Source: Betaproteobacteria bacterium (GTDB lineage Bacteria > Pseudomonadota > Gammaproteobacteria > Burkholderiales > Methylophilaceae). Taken from it: a DNA stretch of 40,609 nt. The position numbers and the translations under genes were made by a program. Under the pieces are notes generated by a model that made no database searches, was not told where the DNA came from, and saw nothing but the letters and a program-made list of their open reading frames with translations. The DNA lies in the NCBI GenBank assembly GCA_016868195.1, contig VGHQ01000008.1:1-40609 (forward strand). Direction: 5' to 3'. Numbering within the stretch: position 1 is the stretch's first letter; each line of letters begins with the position of its first letter. Shown here one piece after another: positions 1-7,961 of this stretch.

Positions 1-778
1 CAAGATGCGCCATACTATAAAGGGCTGCGGTGTCTTCTAATGAAAAGTTTTTGGTTATCCTAGGCTTCATGCTGCAAGCATTATGAATAGCCTCATTGGT
101 TAAAAGATCTTCTTTTGAACCACACAATATCACTTCATATGTATTTTTTTTTAATGCATCAATCACATCAGCCCAAGTCGCTATGGGTAACTCTTTAAAT
201 TTCCAACGCGAGGGTGCATGAACCACCACAAGCTTTTGTTTTGATGAAATAGATTGTTTCGACAACCATGTTTTGATTTTTGATTTGTGTGCGAATGATG
301 GCTTAATCAGATAAGGTGGAGCTTTTTGAGAGTGAAAAAGATGGCTCGCTCTTAATAAATCGACATCTTGTTCTACTATAGGTCTCACATCATCTAAACT
401 TTCAGTCAATATATCGAAAGATTGATGCCAGAATTTACCTCGTCGATGTGTTTTTCTAGCCACACTTAATTTGGCTGGGAATAAACGCTGAATGAATGCA
501 CCCCGCCAGTCATTCGAAAAGTGTGCTAAAAAATCGTAAGTCTCTGAAGCAATCGCTTTATAAAACTTCATATAGGCCATGATTTTTGAAAGGCCTTTGA
601 GATGACGCGGAATCACAAACACGTGTCGTACGCGCGGATGCATCTTAAAAATAGGCTCACTTTCAGGTAAGCACACCACATCAACATACTGGAAGTCTTT
701 GGGCAGCGCAGAAATCGCTGAGGTCAGGATAATGGAGTCCCCAATATTTTTTGTTTTTAAAAACAATGCCTGTTTAAT
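1..778 (-). CDS. Glycosyltransferase family 9 (heptosyltransferase-like), 3' end cut by window
   Basis: Reading the minus strand gives an open frame that runs off the left edge of the window. It starts with a beta-strand followed by the motif KTKNIGDSIILTSAI, the N-terminal signature of ADP-heptose:LPS heptosyltransferases (GT9, GT-B fold). Further on it has VVVHAPSRWKFKELP and EVILCGSKEDLLTNE, which match the start of the second Rossmann domain. The expected role is adding a sugar to the lipopolysaccharide core at the inner face of the cytoplasmic membrane; the exact acceptor cannot be told. It lies 42 nt downstream of another GT9-like gene and is probably co-transcribed with it. No ATG or GTG is available after the in-frame upstream stop. 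GGAG at 787-790 sits 8 nt before an ATT codon at 776-778, which I used as the start. The alternative TTG at 764-766 lies about 20 nt from GGAG and trims the first strand. Family call is firm; start is uncertain. Confidence 0.85.
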   Translation of the reverse strand, partial: MKQALFLKTKNIGDSIILTSAISALPKDFQYVDVVCLPESEPIFKMHPRVRHVFVIPRHLKGLSKIMAYMKFYKAIASETYDFLAHFSNDWRGAFIQRLFPAKLSVARKTHRRGKFWHQSFDILTESLDDVRPIVEQDVDLLRASHLFHSQKAPPYLIKPSFAHKSKIKTWLSKQSISSKQKLVVVHAPSRWKFKELPIATWADVIDALKKNTYEVILCGSKEDLLTNEAIHNACSMKPRITKNFSLEDTAALYSMAHL

Positions 779-820
779 TTTAATGACTCCAGATTCTTTT
801 AAATGAGTGATCGATATCGT

Positions 821-1753
821 TTAAATCAATTTTAATCGATCTTTAAGAATAGTCATGATGAAATCAATCGCAGGTTTTATTTTTTCGCCCTCTAATGATT
901 GATAAGCATATTTATAGGGAAACATAATATTTTTTTTAACATAAGGATCAATAAAGACGCGATCTCTAAAGTGACTCTTCACATCCTCATAAAAAATAAT
1001 GGTCGGTATGTTTGCCATAGAGGACATGGTTTTAAAAACACTATCTGCGCCAATCATCACATCACAATATTGAACCTCTGCTAAATTTTCAATGATATTT
1101 TCATGGGAAGCAAAAGAAATACGGTCATCTTCTTGAAATTCAAAATGACTCAATTCAGCTTGGGTACCAAATAACACTAATTTGATTGGATAGGAAAGTA
1201 ATGTATGTATGAGTTGGTCGATAAAGTCGCGACTTAAAGGATTACTCGTCATCGCACTTGGCGTCATATGAAGACCAATGAGCGGCATCGATCGCTCATG
1301 ATCTAATTTGTTTTTTGAGGGTGTAAATGGAAACGCATCAAAAAAAATCTGCCTAGGCGCAGGGTATGAGTTTTTATTTTTTTTTAGGTTTTCTTTAATG
1401 AGATGGTGCTCTTCTCTCAATTGATAGAAATGATAGTGCTGAATGTGAATACCTAAGTTTTCAAAGAAGGCTTTTGCGCGAGGAAAATGCGTGACGACAA
1501 TATAATGGGCGTCTTTATGTTTTAATAGAAAAGGAAGGTGTTGTAAAAAATCACCCACGCCCCCATGGAGTTCGAGGGTGCATGGATGCGAACTTTTTTC
1601 AAAAACATCCTGGTATCGATGCTGAACATCGAGAAAAAAAGTGCGTATGCGAATGACTTCCGCATAAAAATGAAGCGCTTGATCGGGCTTACCGAGTACT
1701 TCTAAACATCTTCCCCATATATAAAAAAAATATTTTTTAATATGTCTATTCAT
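821..1753 (-). CDS. GT9-like glycosyltransferase with short TPR-like N-terminus
   Basis: The 310-residue protein has a helical, TPR-like first 45 residues (WGRCLEVLGKPDQALHFYAE) and then ELHGGVGDFLQHLPF at about 61-75, a GT9-like nucleotide-sugar glycosyltransferase opening. The second half has GLHMTPSAMTSNPLS and MIGADSVFKTMSSMANIPT, which match the conserved C-terminal Rossmann domain where the donor binds. TPR plus glycosyltransferase proteins of this type are common in bacterial polysaccharide or glycoprotein assembly. The gene begins 19 nt downstream of typA and ends 42 nt before the second GT9 gene, so all three may share a transcript. It is a diverged member: there is no clear catalytic Asp near the N-terminal glycine motif as in WaaC/WaaF. 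Substrate unknown. Confidence 0.65.
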   Translation of the reverse strand: MNRHIKKYFFYIWGRCLEVLGKPDQALHFYAEVIRIRTFFLDVQHRYQDVFEKSSHPCTLELHGGVGDFLQHLPFLLKHKDAHYIVVTHFPRAKAFFENLGIHIQHYHFYQLREEHHLIKENLKKNKNSYPAPRQIFFDAFPFTPSKNKLDHERSMPLIGLHMTPSAMTSNPLSRDFIDQLIHTLLSYPIKLVLFGTQAELSHFEFQEDDRISFASHENIIENLAEVQYCDVMIGADSVFKTMSSMANIPTIIFYEDVKSHFRDRVFIDPYVKKNIMFPYKYAYQSLEGEKIKPAIDFIMTILKDRLKLI

Positions 1754-1772
1754 AAGGAAATATTCTAACGGA

Positions 1773-3581
1773 TTATTCTTTAGAGGCCCTTTTTCTTTCG
1801 TGCTCTAAAAGATAGCGTTTACGAATGCGAATCGATTTAGGTGTAATTTCAACCAATTCATCGTCTTCAATAAATTCCACTGCGGATTCGAGTGTCAATT
1901 GAACGGGAGGAACTAAACGCACTGCTTCGTCTGTGCCTGAAGCTCTGACGTTGGTAAGTTGCTTTCCTTTAATAGGGTTCACCACCAAATCGTTATCTCT
2001 CGAGTGAATACCTATCACCATACCTTCATAGAGTTTATCACCCGGACTTGAATACATGCGACCACGGTCTTGAAGTTTCCATAACGCATAAGCCACAGCT
2101 TCACCTTGCTCAGCTGAAATCAATACACCGTTACGACGTCTTGGCATATCCGCTTTCACAGGTGCATATTCATCAAACACGTGTGCCATAAGTCCTGTAC
2201 CTTTTGTCATCGTCATAAACTCACCCTGAAAGCCAATCAATCCTCGTGCTGGAATTTTATATTCTAAGCGTGTGCGACCATTACCATCGGATTCCATATT
2301 TTGCACTTCGCCTCGTCTGCGTCCAAGTTCTTCCATGACAGCCCCTTGTGAGTCATCTTCTAAGTCAACCGTTAAGACTTCATAAGGCTCACACTTTTGA
2401 CCGTCAATTTCACGATAGACCACACGAGGTTTACCGACCGCTAATTCAAAGCCCTCACGACGCATATTTTCTAAAAGAATAGTAAGATGTAATTCACCAC
2501 GACCTGATACACGGAATACGTCCGCATCTTGAGTGTCTTCCACACGCAATGCCACATTCACTAACAATTCTTTTGTAAGGCGGTCCCTAATTTGTCGGCT
2601 GGTGACAAACTTACCTTCAGTACCTGCGAGTGGTGACGTATTCACCATAAAGTCCATGGTGAGGGTTGGTTCATCGACCTCCATAATAGGAAGACCAACC
2701 GGATTATTAGGGTCGGCAATCGTCACACCAATACCAATTTCTTCTATCCCTGAAATAATGACAATGTCACCTGCTTCCGCTTCTTCAACTGGAACTCGTT
2801 CCAATCCTTTAAAGCCTAAGACTTGATTGATACGACCTTGAGACACTTGTTTGTCGCCATGCATTACAACGACTGGCTGGCCTGATTTGATGACACCGTT
2901 TTTAACTTTACCTACCCCTAAGCGGCCCGTATAGGTTGAATAATCGAGTGCTGAAATTTGAAGTTGTAATGGGTTGTCGCGACTACCTTCTGGCGGACTC
3001 ACATGTTTTAACACGGTCTCAAATAAAGGCTTCATCGTGTCTGATTTTTGGTTCATATCAAGGGTTGCAAAACCGTTCAATGCAGACGCATAAACAATCG
3101 GGAAATCTAACTGCTCATCGGTGGCACCTAAATTCGCAAATAAATCGAAGGTATGGTTAATTACCCAATCAGGACGTGCTCCTGGACGATCCACTTTATT
3201 AATCACCACAATCGGTTTCAAACCAAGCGCTAATGCTTTCTTTGTAACAAAACGCGTTTGCGGCATCGGACCTTCCACTGCGTCCACAAGTAACACCACA
3301 CCATCTACCATACCTAATACGCGTTCCACTTCCCCACCGAAGTCGGCATGTCCAGGCGTATCCACAATATTGATATGTGTGCCTTCAAAATTAACGGCTG
3401 TATTTTTAGCTAAGATGGTAATGCCACGCTCTTTTTCAATATCGTTAGAGTCCATCACGCGCTCAGCGACCTGCTGATGCTGTGCGAAGGTACCTGATTG
3501 TTGGAGAAGTTTATCGACGAGGGTAGTTTTGCCATGATCCACGTGGGCGATGATGGCAATGTTTCTTAAATTGCGTGACAT
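1773..3581 (-). CDS. typA: Ribosome-associated GTPase TypA/BipA
   Basis: This is a full-length (602 aa) translational GTPase that binds the 70S ribosome and assists 50S assembly and stress or low-temperature growth. G1 is [10 protein letters not shown] at residues 12-21, G3 DTPGH at 74-78 and G4 NKVD at 128-131. These are followed by the EF-G-like domains and the BipA-specific C-terminus ([22 protein letters not shown]). The length is that of the family. The gene faces the rhlE-like helicase gene across a 196-nt divergent promoter region. It is followed within 19 nt by the GT9-like gene, so it probably heads a short transcription unit. The start ATG sits just after a TATAAGGAAG-type sequence on the opposite strand, and I see no strong Shine-Dalgarno sequence there. 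Confidence 0.97.
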   Translation of the reverse strand: MSRNLRNIAIIAHVDHGKTTLVDKLLQQSGTFAQHQQVAERVMDSNDIEKERGITILAKNTAVNFEGTHINIVDTPGHADFGGEVERVLGMVDGVVLLVDAVEGPMPQTRFVTKKALALGLKPIVVINKVDRPGARPDWVINHTFDLFANLGATDEQLDFPIVYASALNGFATLDMNQKSDTMKPLFETVLKHVSPPEGSRDNPLQLQISALDYSTYTGRLGVGKVKNGVIKSGQPVVVMHGDKQVSQGRINQVLGFKGLERVPVEEAEAGDIVIISGIEEIGIGVTIADPNNPVGLPIMEVDEPTLTMDFMVNTSPLAGTEGKFVTSRQIRDRLTKELLVNVALRVEDTQDADVFRVSGRGELHLTILLENMRREGFELAVGKPRVVYREIDGQKCEPYEVLTVDLEDDSQGAVMEELGRRRGEVQNMESDGNGRTRLEYKIPARGLIGFQGEFMTMTKGTGLMAHVFDEYAPVKADMPRRRNGVLISAEQGEAVAYALWKLQDRGRMYSSPGDKLYEGMVIGIHSRDNDLVVNPIKGKQLTNVRASGTDEAVRLVPPVQLTLESAVEFIEDDELVEITPKSIRIRKRYLLEHERKRASKE

Positions 3582-3644
3582 ATAAGGAAGTTGACCTAAA
3601 TTGAATTGAGGCCGAATTCTAGCATATTATGAGGAAATTAAGCT

Positions 3645-3672
3645 TTGATATTCATGGATTTATCGATATACT
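3645..3672 (+). promoter_or_regulatory. Sigma-70-type promoter for the RhlE-like helicase gene
   Basis: TTGATA (3645-3650) and TATACT (3667-3672) are separated by 16 nt, close to both consensus hexamers. Transcription would start near 3679 and leave a 5' leader of about 100 nt before the TTG start at 3778. A long leader is common for cold-inducible RNA helicase genes, but no specific structure is proven here. Confidence 0.55.
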
Positions 3673-3777
3673 GCGCACTCACATCAGGTAACACAGCCAG
3701 CGTTTAAATCTAGTGACTGGAAGTTTTGAATTTTTTAAAAGATTAAATGCACCTAACCCTTTTTAAGGAGTACGACA

Positions 3778-5469
3778 TTGTCTTTTGATTCATTAAAGCT
3801 CGACCCACAGATCTTACGCGCATTACGTAGTGTAGGTTATAAAACCCCCACCCCTATTCAAGAAAAAGCCATCCCTGTGATCTTAGAAGGTCATGATTTG
3901 ATGGCCTCCGCACAAACTGGTACCGGTAAAACAGCGGCCTTTATTTTGCCCGCATTAAATCTACTCGCGACCCCACATCCCATTAAAGAACGTGGTCCGC
4001 GTATTTTGGTACTCACCCCCACGCGAGAATTGGCAGCACAAGTCAATGAAGCGGCACGTAAGTACGGCACCTTTATTAAAGCTAAAACGACAAGCATCGT
4101 CGGTGGCATGCCTTACCCATTACAGAATAAATTACTCTCTCAACCTTTAGATATTTTAATCGCCACCCCTGGTCGACTTTTAGATCATATGGAGCGTGGT
4201 CGTATTCATTTGTCACGTTTGCAAATGCTCATTTTAGATGAAGCGGATCGCATGCTTGATATGGGCTTTATGCCTGATGTGAAAAAAATCTGTGCCGCGA
4301 TTCATACGAAACATCAAACCCTATTATTCTCAGCAACCTTAGATGGTCAAATAAGTAAAATTGCCAAAGATCTTTTACACCATCCTAAAACGATTGAGAT
4401 CTCACACGCAAAAGATAAGCACGAAAATATTACGCAGCATATGTATTTCGTAGATAACTTGAATCATAAAAATAAACTCCTTGAACACTTACTTATTCAA
4501 CCGGCTGTGAAACAAACGATTATTTTCACATCCACCAAACGTCATGCTGATTTATTAGCGGATGAACTTTATAACGCTGGTCATAAGACAGGTGCATTAC
4601 ATGGGGACATGACACAGGGTGCTAGAAACCGAACACTCACTAAATTTAGACATAACGATATCAATGTATTAGTGGCAACCGACGTTGCAGCGCGCGGTAT
4701 TGATGTCGATGGCATCACTCACGTCATCAATTATGACCTTCCTAAATTTGCAGAAGACTATGTCCATCGTATTGGTCGTACAGGTCGCGCCAAAAAAGAA
4801 GGTATCGCGATTTCATTTGTCGCCCCCATGGATGGCAAAGCCTTACGTGATATTGAAAAATATACAGGACATAAAATTGAAGCGAGGACGATGGCAGGTT
4901 TTGAACCGAAACTACAATCGTGCGATCAATTAGGTGAAGAAAGAAAATCTAAATCGCGCGGAGGTAAACGTCATTCCAATGATAGGAAATCTTTTTCAGA
5001 TAGAAAACCATTTGGTGAGAAAAAATCATTTGGTGACAGAAAACCAAGTGATCGCAAATCATTTGGGAATCGATCATCATTTAGTGATAAAAAATCTCCT
5101 AGAAAAGAATTTGGGTTTAATGACCTACCCAGACGTGATGCCGAACCTCGAACACCTCGAAGCCCTTTTGAGAAAAAAGCGATTGAAAAAAGATTGTTTG
5201 GAAAAACCTCTGATAAAAAACCTAGCTTCAATAGATCAGATGCTGATAAAAAAACATTTGGTGATAGAAAGTCTTTTGGTGAAAAAAAATCATTCGGTGA
5301 TAGAAAAGTAAATGACAGAAAACCAAGTGACAGAAAAACTACCGATCGAACGCCAGCTACTAAACGTGAATCAGCTCCCAAAACTTTCTCTAAAAAACCA
5401 TCGACGATTAGAACGTTTAGAGCATCGGACTCAAAACCAGCTGCCGCAAAACGTAAAGCACGCGTTTAA
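3778..5469 (+). CDS. rhlE: DEAD-box ATP-dependent RNA helicase, RhlE-like, with basic repeat tail
   Basis: The core carries the ordered DEAD-box motifs: Q-motif PTPIQEKAIP, motif I AQTGTGKT (45-52), Ia PTRELAAQ, Ib TPGRL, motif II DEAD (154-157), motif III SAT (185-187), ATDVAARGID and motif VI HRIGRTGRA. It unwinds short RNA duplexes, for example in ribosome assembly or RNA decay. The start is TTG, chosen because AAGGAG (3765-3770) stands 7 nt before it. From about residue 385 the protein is a disordered, Lys/Arg/Ser-rich tail built of repeated SFGDRK, SFGEKK and PSDRK units in two blocks (about 4975-5105 and 5235-5345), likely an RNA-binding extension. The gene ends 6 nt from the opposing haemoglobin gene. 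The RhlE assignment is by core similarity; RhlB or DeaD is less likely. Confidence 0.9.
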   Translation: MSFDSLKLDPQILRALRSVGYKTPTPIQEKAIPVILEGHDLMASAQTGTGKTAAFILPALNLLATPHPIKERGPRILVLTPTRELAAQVNEAARKYGTFIKAKTTSIVGGMPYPLQNKLLSQPLDILIATPGRLLDHMERGRIHLSRLQMLILDEADRMLDMGFMPDVKKICAAIHTKHQTLLFSATLDGQISKIAKDLLHHPKTIEISHAKDKHENITQHMYFVDNLNHKNKLLEHLLIQPAVKQTIIFTSTKRHADLLADELYNAGHKTGALHGDMTQGARNRTLTKFRHNDINVLVATDVAARGIDVDGITHVINYDLPKFAEDYVHRIGRTGRAKKEGIAISFVAPMDGKALRDIEKYTGHKIEARTMAGFEPKLQSCDQLGEERKSKSRGGKRHSNDRKSFSDRKPFGEKKSFGDRKPSDRKSFGNRSSFSDKKSPRKEFGFNDLPRRDAEPRTPRSPFEKKAIEKRLFGKTSDKKPSFNRSDADKKTFGDRKSFGEKKSFGDRKVNDRKPSDRKTTDRTPATKRESAPKTFSKKPSTIRTFRASDSKPAAAKRKARV

Positions 5470-5475
5470 GATAAT

Positions 5476-5886
5476 TTACTGATTTCGCATGAAGTCAGCA
5501 ATTGGATAAAGCGCATTCAAAAGCGCTTTTATTTTATCCTCATCCATTTTTAGATTAAGCATGCCCTTCGTCATACAATAAATCCACTGATCACGCTCCT
5601 CCTCACCTATTTTAAAGGGTAAATGACGACGCCTTAAGAATGGATGTCCATAGCGCTCAATATATAATTGTGGTCCGCCTGTCCAGCCTACTAAAAACAT
5701 AAAAAGTTTTTCACGGGAAGAGGTTAAGTCTTCAGGATGCATCAAACGAATCGTTTTCGCTGACTCATCTGACTCCATCACATCGTAAAAGGCTTCGACA
5801 ATTTCACGAATTTGATTTGTCGCATGAGGCTCGCCACCTAATAAATCATAAAGCGATTGTGGGGATGATGCTATTTCTTCAGACAT
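5476..5886 (-). CDS. Group II truncated haemoglobin (2/2 globin)
   Basis: The 136-residue protein has the pattern RYGHPFLRRRHLPF followed by IGEEERDQWIYCM, diagnostic of group II truncated haemoglobins (YjbI/GlbO type). His88 is the expected proximal haem ligand (F8), Tyr34 the B10 residue and Trp101 the G8 tryptophan that shapes the distal pocket. Such proteins bind O2 with high affinity and are linked to oxygen or NO and peroxide handling in the cytoplasm. The gene starts 9 nt after the end of purT on the same strand, so the two are probably co-transcribed. No functional link with purine synthesis is obvious. The length is normal and all key residues are present. Confidence 0.93.
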   Translation of the reverse strand: MSEEIASSPQSLYDLLGGEPHATNQIREIVEAFYDVMESDESAKTIRLMHPEDLTSSREKLFMFLVGWTGGPQLYIERYGHPFLRRRHLPFKIGEEERDQWIYCMTKGMLNLKMDEDKIKALLNALYPIADFMRNQ

Positions 5887-5895
5887 TAAAAAAAA

Positions 5896-7104
5896 TTAAA
5901 CAGAAGTTTTAACGAGGGATGAAACTTTTTGGGCTCTATTTCTTGCTTCACTCACATTGTCTGCTGAAGCTAAGGCCACACCCATGCGACGACGTTTAAA
6001 TGAAGTGGGCTTTCCAAAAAATCTTAGATCAGACTCTGGAACACTTAATGCTTTATCGATATTTTCAAAAAGAATACCATCCGCATCATGATGGCCATAA
6101 ATGACTGAGCTTGCAGAAGGTCTTGATAAGCTTGTATTTACAGGTAAACTTAAAATCGCACGTGCGTGTAACTCAAATTCATTTTGACGTTGACTTACTA
6201 AAGTTACCATACCGGTATCATGCGGTCTTGGGCTTACTTCTGAAAACCACACTTGATCATCCTTGACAAAGAGCTCCACACCAAATAAACCTAATCCACC
6301 TAATGCATCGGTAATCTTTTTAGCGATGTCATGTGCTTTCTTTAATGCCACTTCATGCATGGGCTGTGGTTGCCAACTCTCCACATAATCACCCTCAACT
6401 TGCTTATGCCCGATTGGCTCACAGAAGTATGTTTCAATATCTCCCTTTTCGTTTTTAGCACGGACTGTGAGTAATGTAATTTCATAATCAAAATCAATCT
6501 GTCCTTCCACAATGACGACACCCTTATTCACGCGGCCTGCGGAGGCTGCATAATCCCATGCGTCTTTCACTTGTGATGCATCTATAATACGAGATTGTCC
6601 TTTGCCGGATGATGACATGGTTGGTTTCACAAAACATGGATAACCAATCCCATCATCAATCGCTTGTTGTAATTCTTCTAAACTTTTAGCAAACGCAAAG
6701 GGTGATGTGGCAAGTTTTAATTGGTTAGCAGCTAGATCACGAATGCCCTCACGATTCATCGTGAGCTGAACCGCATTCACAGTAGGAATGACAATCGCAT
6801 CGCCGCTCTTTTCGATTTGCGCTAATACGTCAGTATTAATCGCTTCAATTTCAGGGACGATATAATGTGGTTTTTCTGATTTGACGAGATTAAGAAGCGC
6901 TTCACTGATCGTCATATCGATGACATAGGATCTATGAGCGACCTGGTGCCCAGGTGCATCTTTATAGCGATCGACTGCAATGACTTCCACACCTAAACGC
7001 TGCAAAGCAATGATCACTTCTTTACCGAGCTCACCACTGCCAAGAAGCATGACACGTGTGGCATTTGGCGATAAAGGGGTTCCAATCTTCATAGGTAAAA
7101 TCAT
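5896..7104 (-). CDS. purT: Formate-dependent phosphoribosylglycinamide formyltransferase (GAR transformylase 2)
   Basis: PurT converts GAR, ATP and free formate to formyl-GAR in purine synthesis, without folate. The sequence shows the PurT opening [15 protein letters not shown], the ATP-grasp core ([15 protein letters not shown], the [10 protein letters not shown] region, [31 protein letters not shown]) and the end domain with SSVIYGH. It is 402 aa; the E. coli enzyme is 392 aa. The ATG four codons in (ending at 7092) gives a more typical N-terminus and may be the real start. Use of formate would fit a C1-metabolising organism, though purT is widespread. It lies upstream of the haemoglobin gene in a likely two-gene unit. 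Confidence 0.96.
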   Translation of the reverse strand: MILPMKIGTPLSPNATRVMLLGSGELGKEVIIALQRLGVEVIAVDRYKDAPGHQVAHRSYVIDMTISEALLNLVKSEKPHYIVPEIEAINTDVLAQIEKSGDAIVIPTVNAVQLTMNREGIRDLAANQLKLATSPFAFAKSLEELQQAIDDGIGYPCFVKPTMSSSGKGQSRIIDASQVKDAWDYAASAGRVNKGVVIVEGQIDFDYEITLLTVRAKNEKGDIETYFCEPIGHKQVEGDYVESWQPQPMHEVALKKAHDIAKKITDALGGLGLFGVELFVKDDQVWFSEVSPRPHDTGMVTLVSQRQNEFELHARAILSLPVNTSLSRPSASSVIYGHHDADGILFENIDKALSVPESDLRFFGKPTSFKRRRMGVALASADNVSEARNRAQKVSSLVKTSV

Positions 7105-7145
7105 ATCATGAGGAAAGGTACCTAATTTGTCTTAAGCTATAAAAA

Positions 7146-7170
7146 AAGGGACTCTAAAAAAGAATCCCTT
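7146..7170 (-). terminator. Rho-independent terminator (minus strand)
   Basis: On the minus strand the arms AAGGGA and TCCCTT enclose a further 3-bp stem (one mismatch), and seven T's follow in the transcript direction (about 7147-7141). It lies 150 nt past the response regulator stop codon and ahead of purT, so it ends either the sensor/regulator mRNA or a separate small RNA made from 7147-7247. Confidence 0.7.
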
Positions 7171-7247
7171 AAAAAAACCCTTCACCCGTGGAGTCGAGTG
7201 CTGTCTCTTAAAAATAAGCTTTATGGCTAAAGTTAAGACAGCTCCAC
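7147..7247 (-). ncRNA. Candidate small RNA or structured 3' UTR
   Basis: Between the regulator gene and the terminator lies an imperfect long hairpin. GTGGAG (7188-7193) and CTGTCT (7201-7206) pair with the contiguous AGACAGCTCCAC at 7236-7247, leaving a 7-nt bulge (7194-7200) on one side. On the minus strand it is followed by the intrinsic terminator at 7146-7170. No credible open reading frame is present. A -10-like TAAAGT (minus strand, 7246-7251) and a copy of the local 13-base motif (7299-7311) lie upstream in the transcript direction. It could be an independent sRNA or just the 3' end of the sensor/regulator mRNA. I do not recognise it as 6S RNA or another named family. Confidence 0.35.
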
Positions 7248-7298
7248 TTTATCAATTAAGAATGAATACTGAACGGGCTAATACTCCCAAGAAAAGTT

Positions 7299-7311
7299 AA
7301 GAATTCTTCCC
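7299..7311. promoter_or_regulatory. Degenerate copy of the AGGAAAACTTCCC motif
   Basis: AAGAATTCTTCCC matches the 13-base motif of the TonB receptor and zinc-ribbon gene upstream regions at 10 of 13 positions. It lies between the response regulator stop codon and the hairpin region, 47 nt from a TAAAGT hexamer. Proposed as a binding site of the neighbouring LuxR-type regulator; inference only. Confidence 0.35.
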
Positions 7312-7319
7312 GAAAAAAT

Positions 7320-7961
7320 CTAATTTTTAATAACCCCTGCCTTAATCGCATAACGGATGAGTTCAACCGGTGTATTAATATTTAACTTTTGTTTAATCAT
7401 GGTCTGGTAATTAGATACCGTCTTAGAGCTTATATTAAGTGTGGTTGCGATCGCATCAATCTCAAGCCCTTCGGCCAATAATCTAAAGATTTCAAATTCA
7501 CGCGCTGAGAGTTCATGAATAGGATCTTGTTCGCCTGATATCGATTGCATGGCCATCTTTTTGGCAATCTCATCACTTAAAAAGACTTCACCTCTTGACA
7601 CTGTTTGAATGGATTTAACTAAGTCGTCACCTAAAGTATTTTTAATGAGATAGCCCTTCGCACCCAACTTCAATACCTGATTGGCAAATGACAAATCCTC
7701 ATGCATAGTAAGTACCAAAATTCGAGCGCGCTCATGACGCATTAATATTCGTCTAATCGCTTCCAAACCTCCCATACCCGGCATCGATAAATCCATCACC
7801 ATCACATCGGGTTTGAGTTCACCAAATAACTGGTAGGCCTTTTCACCACTCTCGGCTTCCCCTACCACCTCAAATAAAGCTTCTTGCTCAAGAAGACGTC
7901 TCACCCCTGCTCGCACCACTGCGTGATCATCAATTAGAACAATGGTGACTTTTTTACTCAT
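7320..7961 (-). CDS. NarL/FixJ-family response regulator (MoxX-like)
   Basis: The 213-residue protein has a receiver domain (about 5-120) with acidic pair DDH at 11-13, phosphoacceptor Asp57 in VMDLSMPGMGG and the conserved Lys in GAKGYLIK. A C-terminal LuxR/GerE helix-turn-helix (about 148-205) contains LSAREFEIFRLLAEGLEIDAIA-type helices and SSKTVSNYQ. It should be phosphorylated by the histidine kinase encoded immediately upstream, whose coding sequence overlaps this one by 8 nt, and then bind DNA as a dimer. This pairing resembles MoxY/MoxX of methylotrophs, but UvrY- or NarL-type regulators share the same plan, so the target genes are not fixed by homology. Nearby repeated motifs at 7299, 9382 and 12508 are candidate sites. 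Confidence 0.92.
   Translation of the reverse strand: MSKKVTIVLIDDHAVVRAGVRRLLEQEALFEVVGEAESGEKAYQLFGELKPDVMVMDLSMPGMGGLEAIRRILMRHERARILVLTMHEDLSFANQVLKLGAKGYLIKNTLGDDLVKSIQTVSRGEVFLSDEIAKKMAMQSISGEQDPIHELSAREFEIFRLLAEGLEIDAIATTLNISSKTVSNYQTMIKQKLNINTPVELIRYAIKAGVIKN

Noticed and set aside
3710-3730. GGAAGTTTT in the helicase leader as a further copy of the 13-base motif
   Set aside because: Only one half-site matches and the second half (CCT) is absent, so it is likely chance.
4960-5345. Short DNA repeats that could suggest a CRISPR or tandem-repeat locus
   Set aside because: The repeats are imperfect, in frame, and encode SFGDRK-like protein units; there are no unique spacers of constant length.
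4971-5381. Long open frame (136 codons) antisense to the helicase tail
   Set aside because: It is the mirror of the repetitive Lys/Ser/Phe-rich tail (FLSPNDF-type repeats), has no RBS or independent features, and is explained by codon bias of the real gene.
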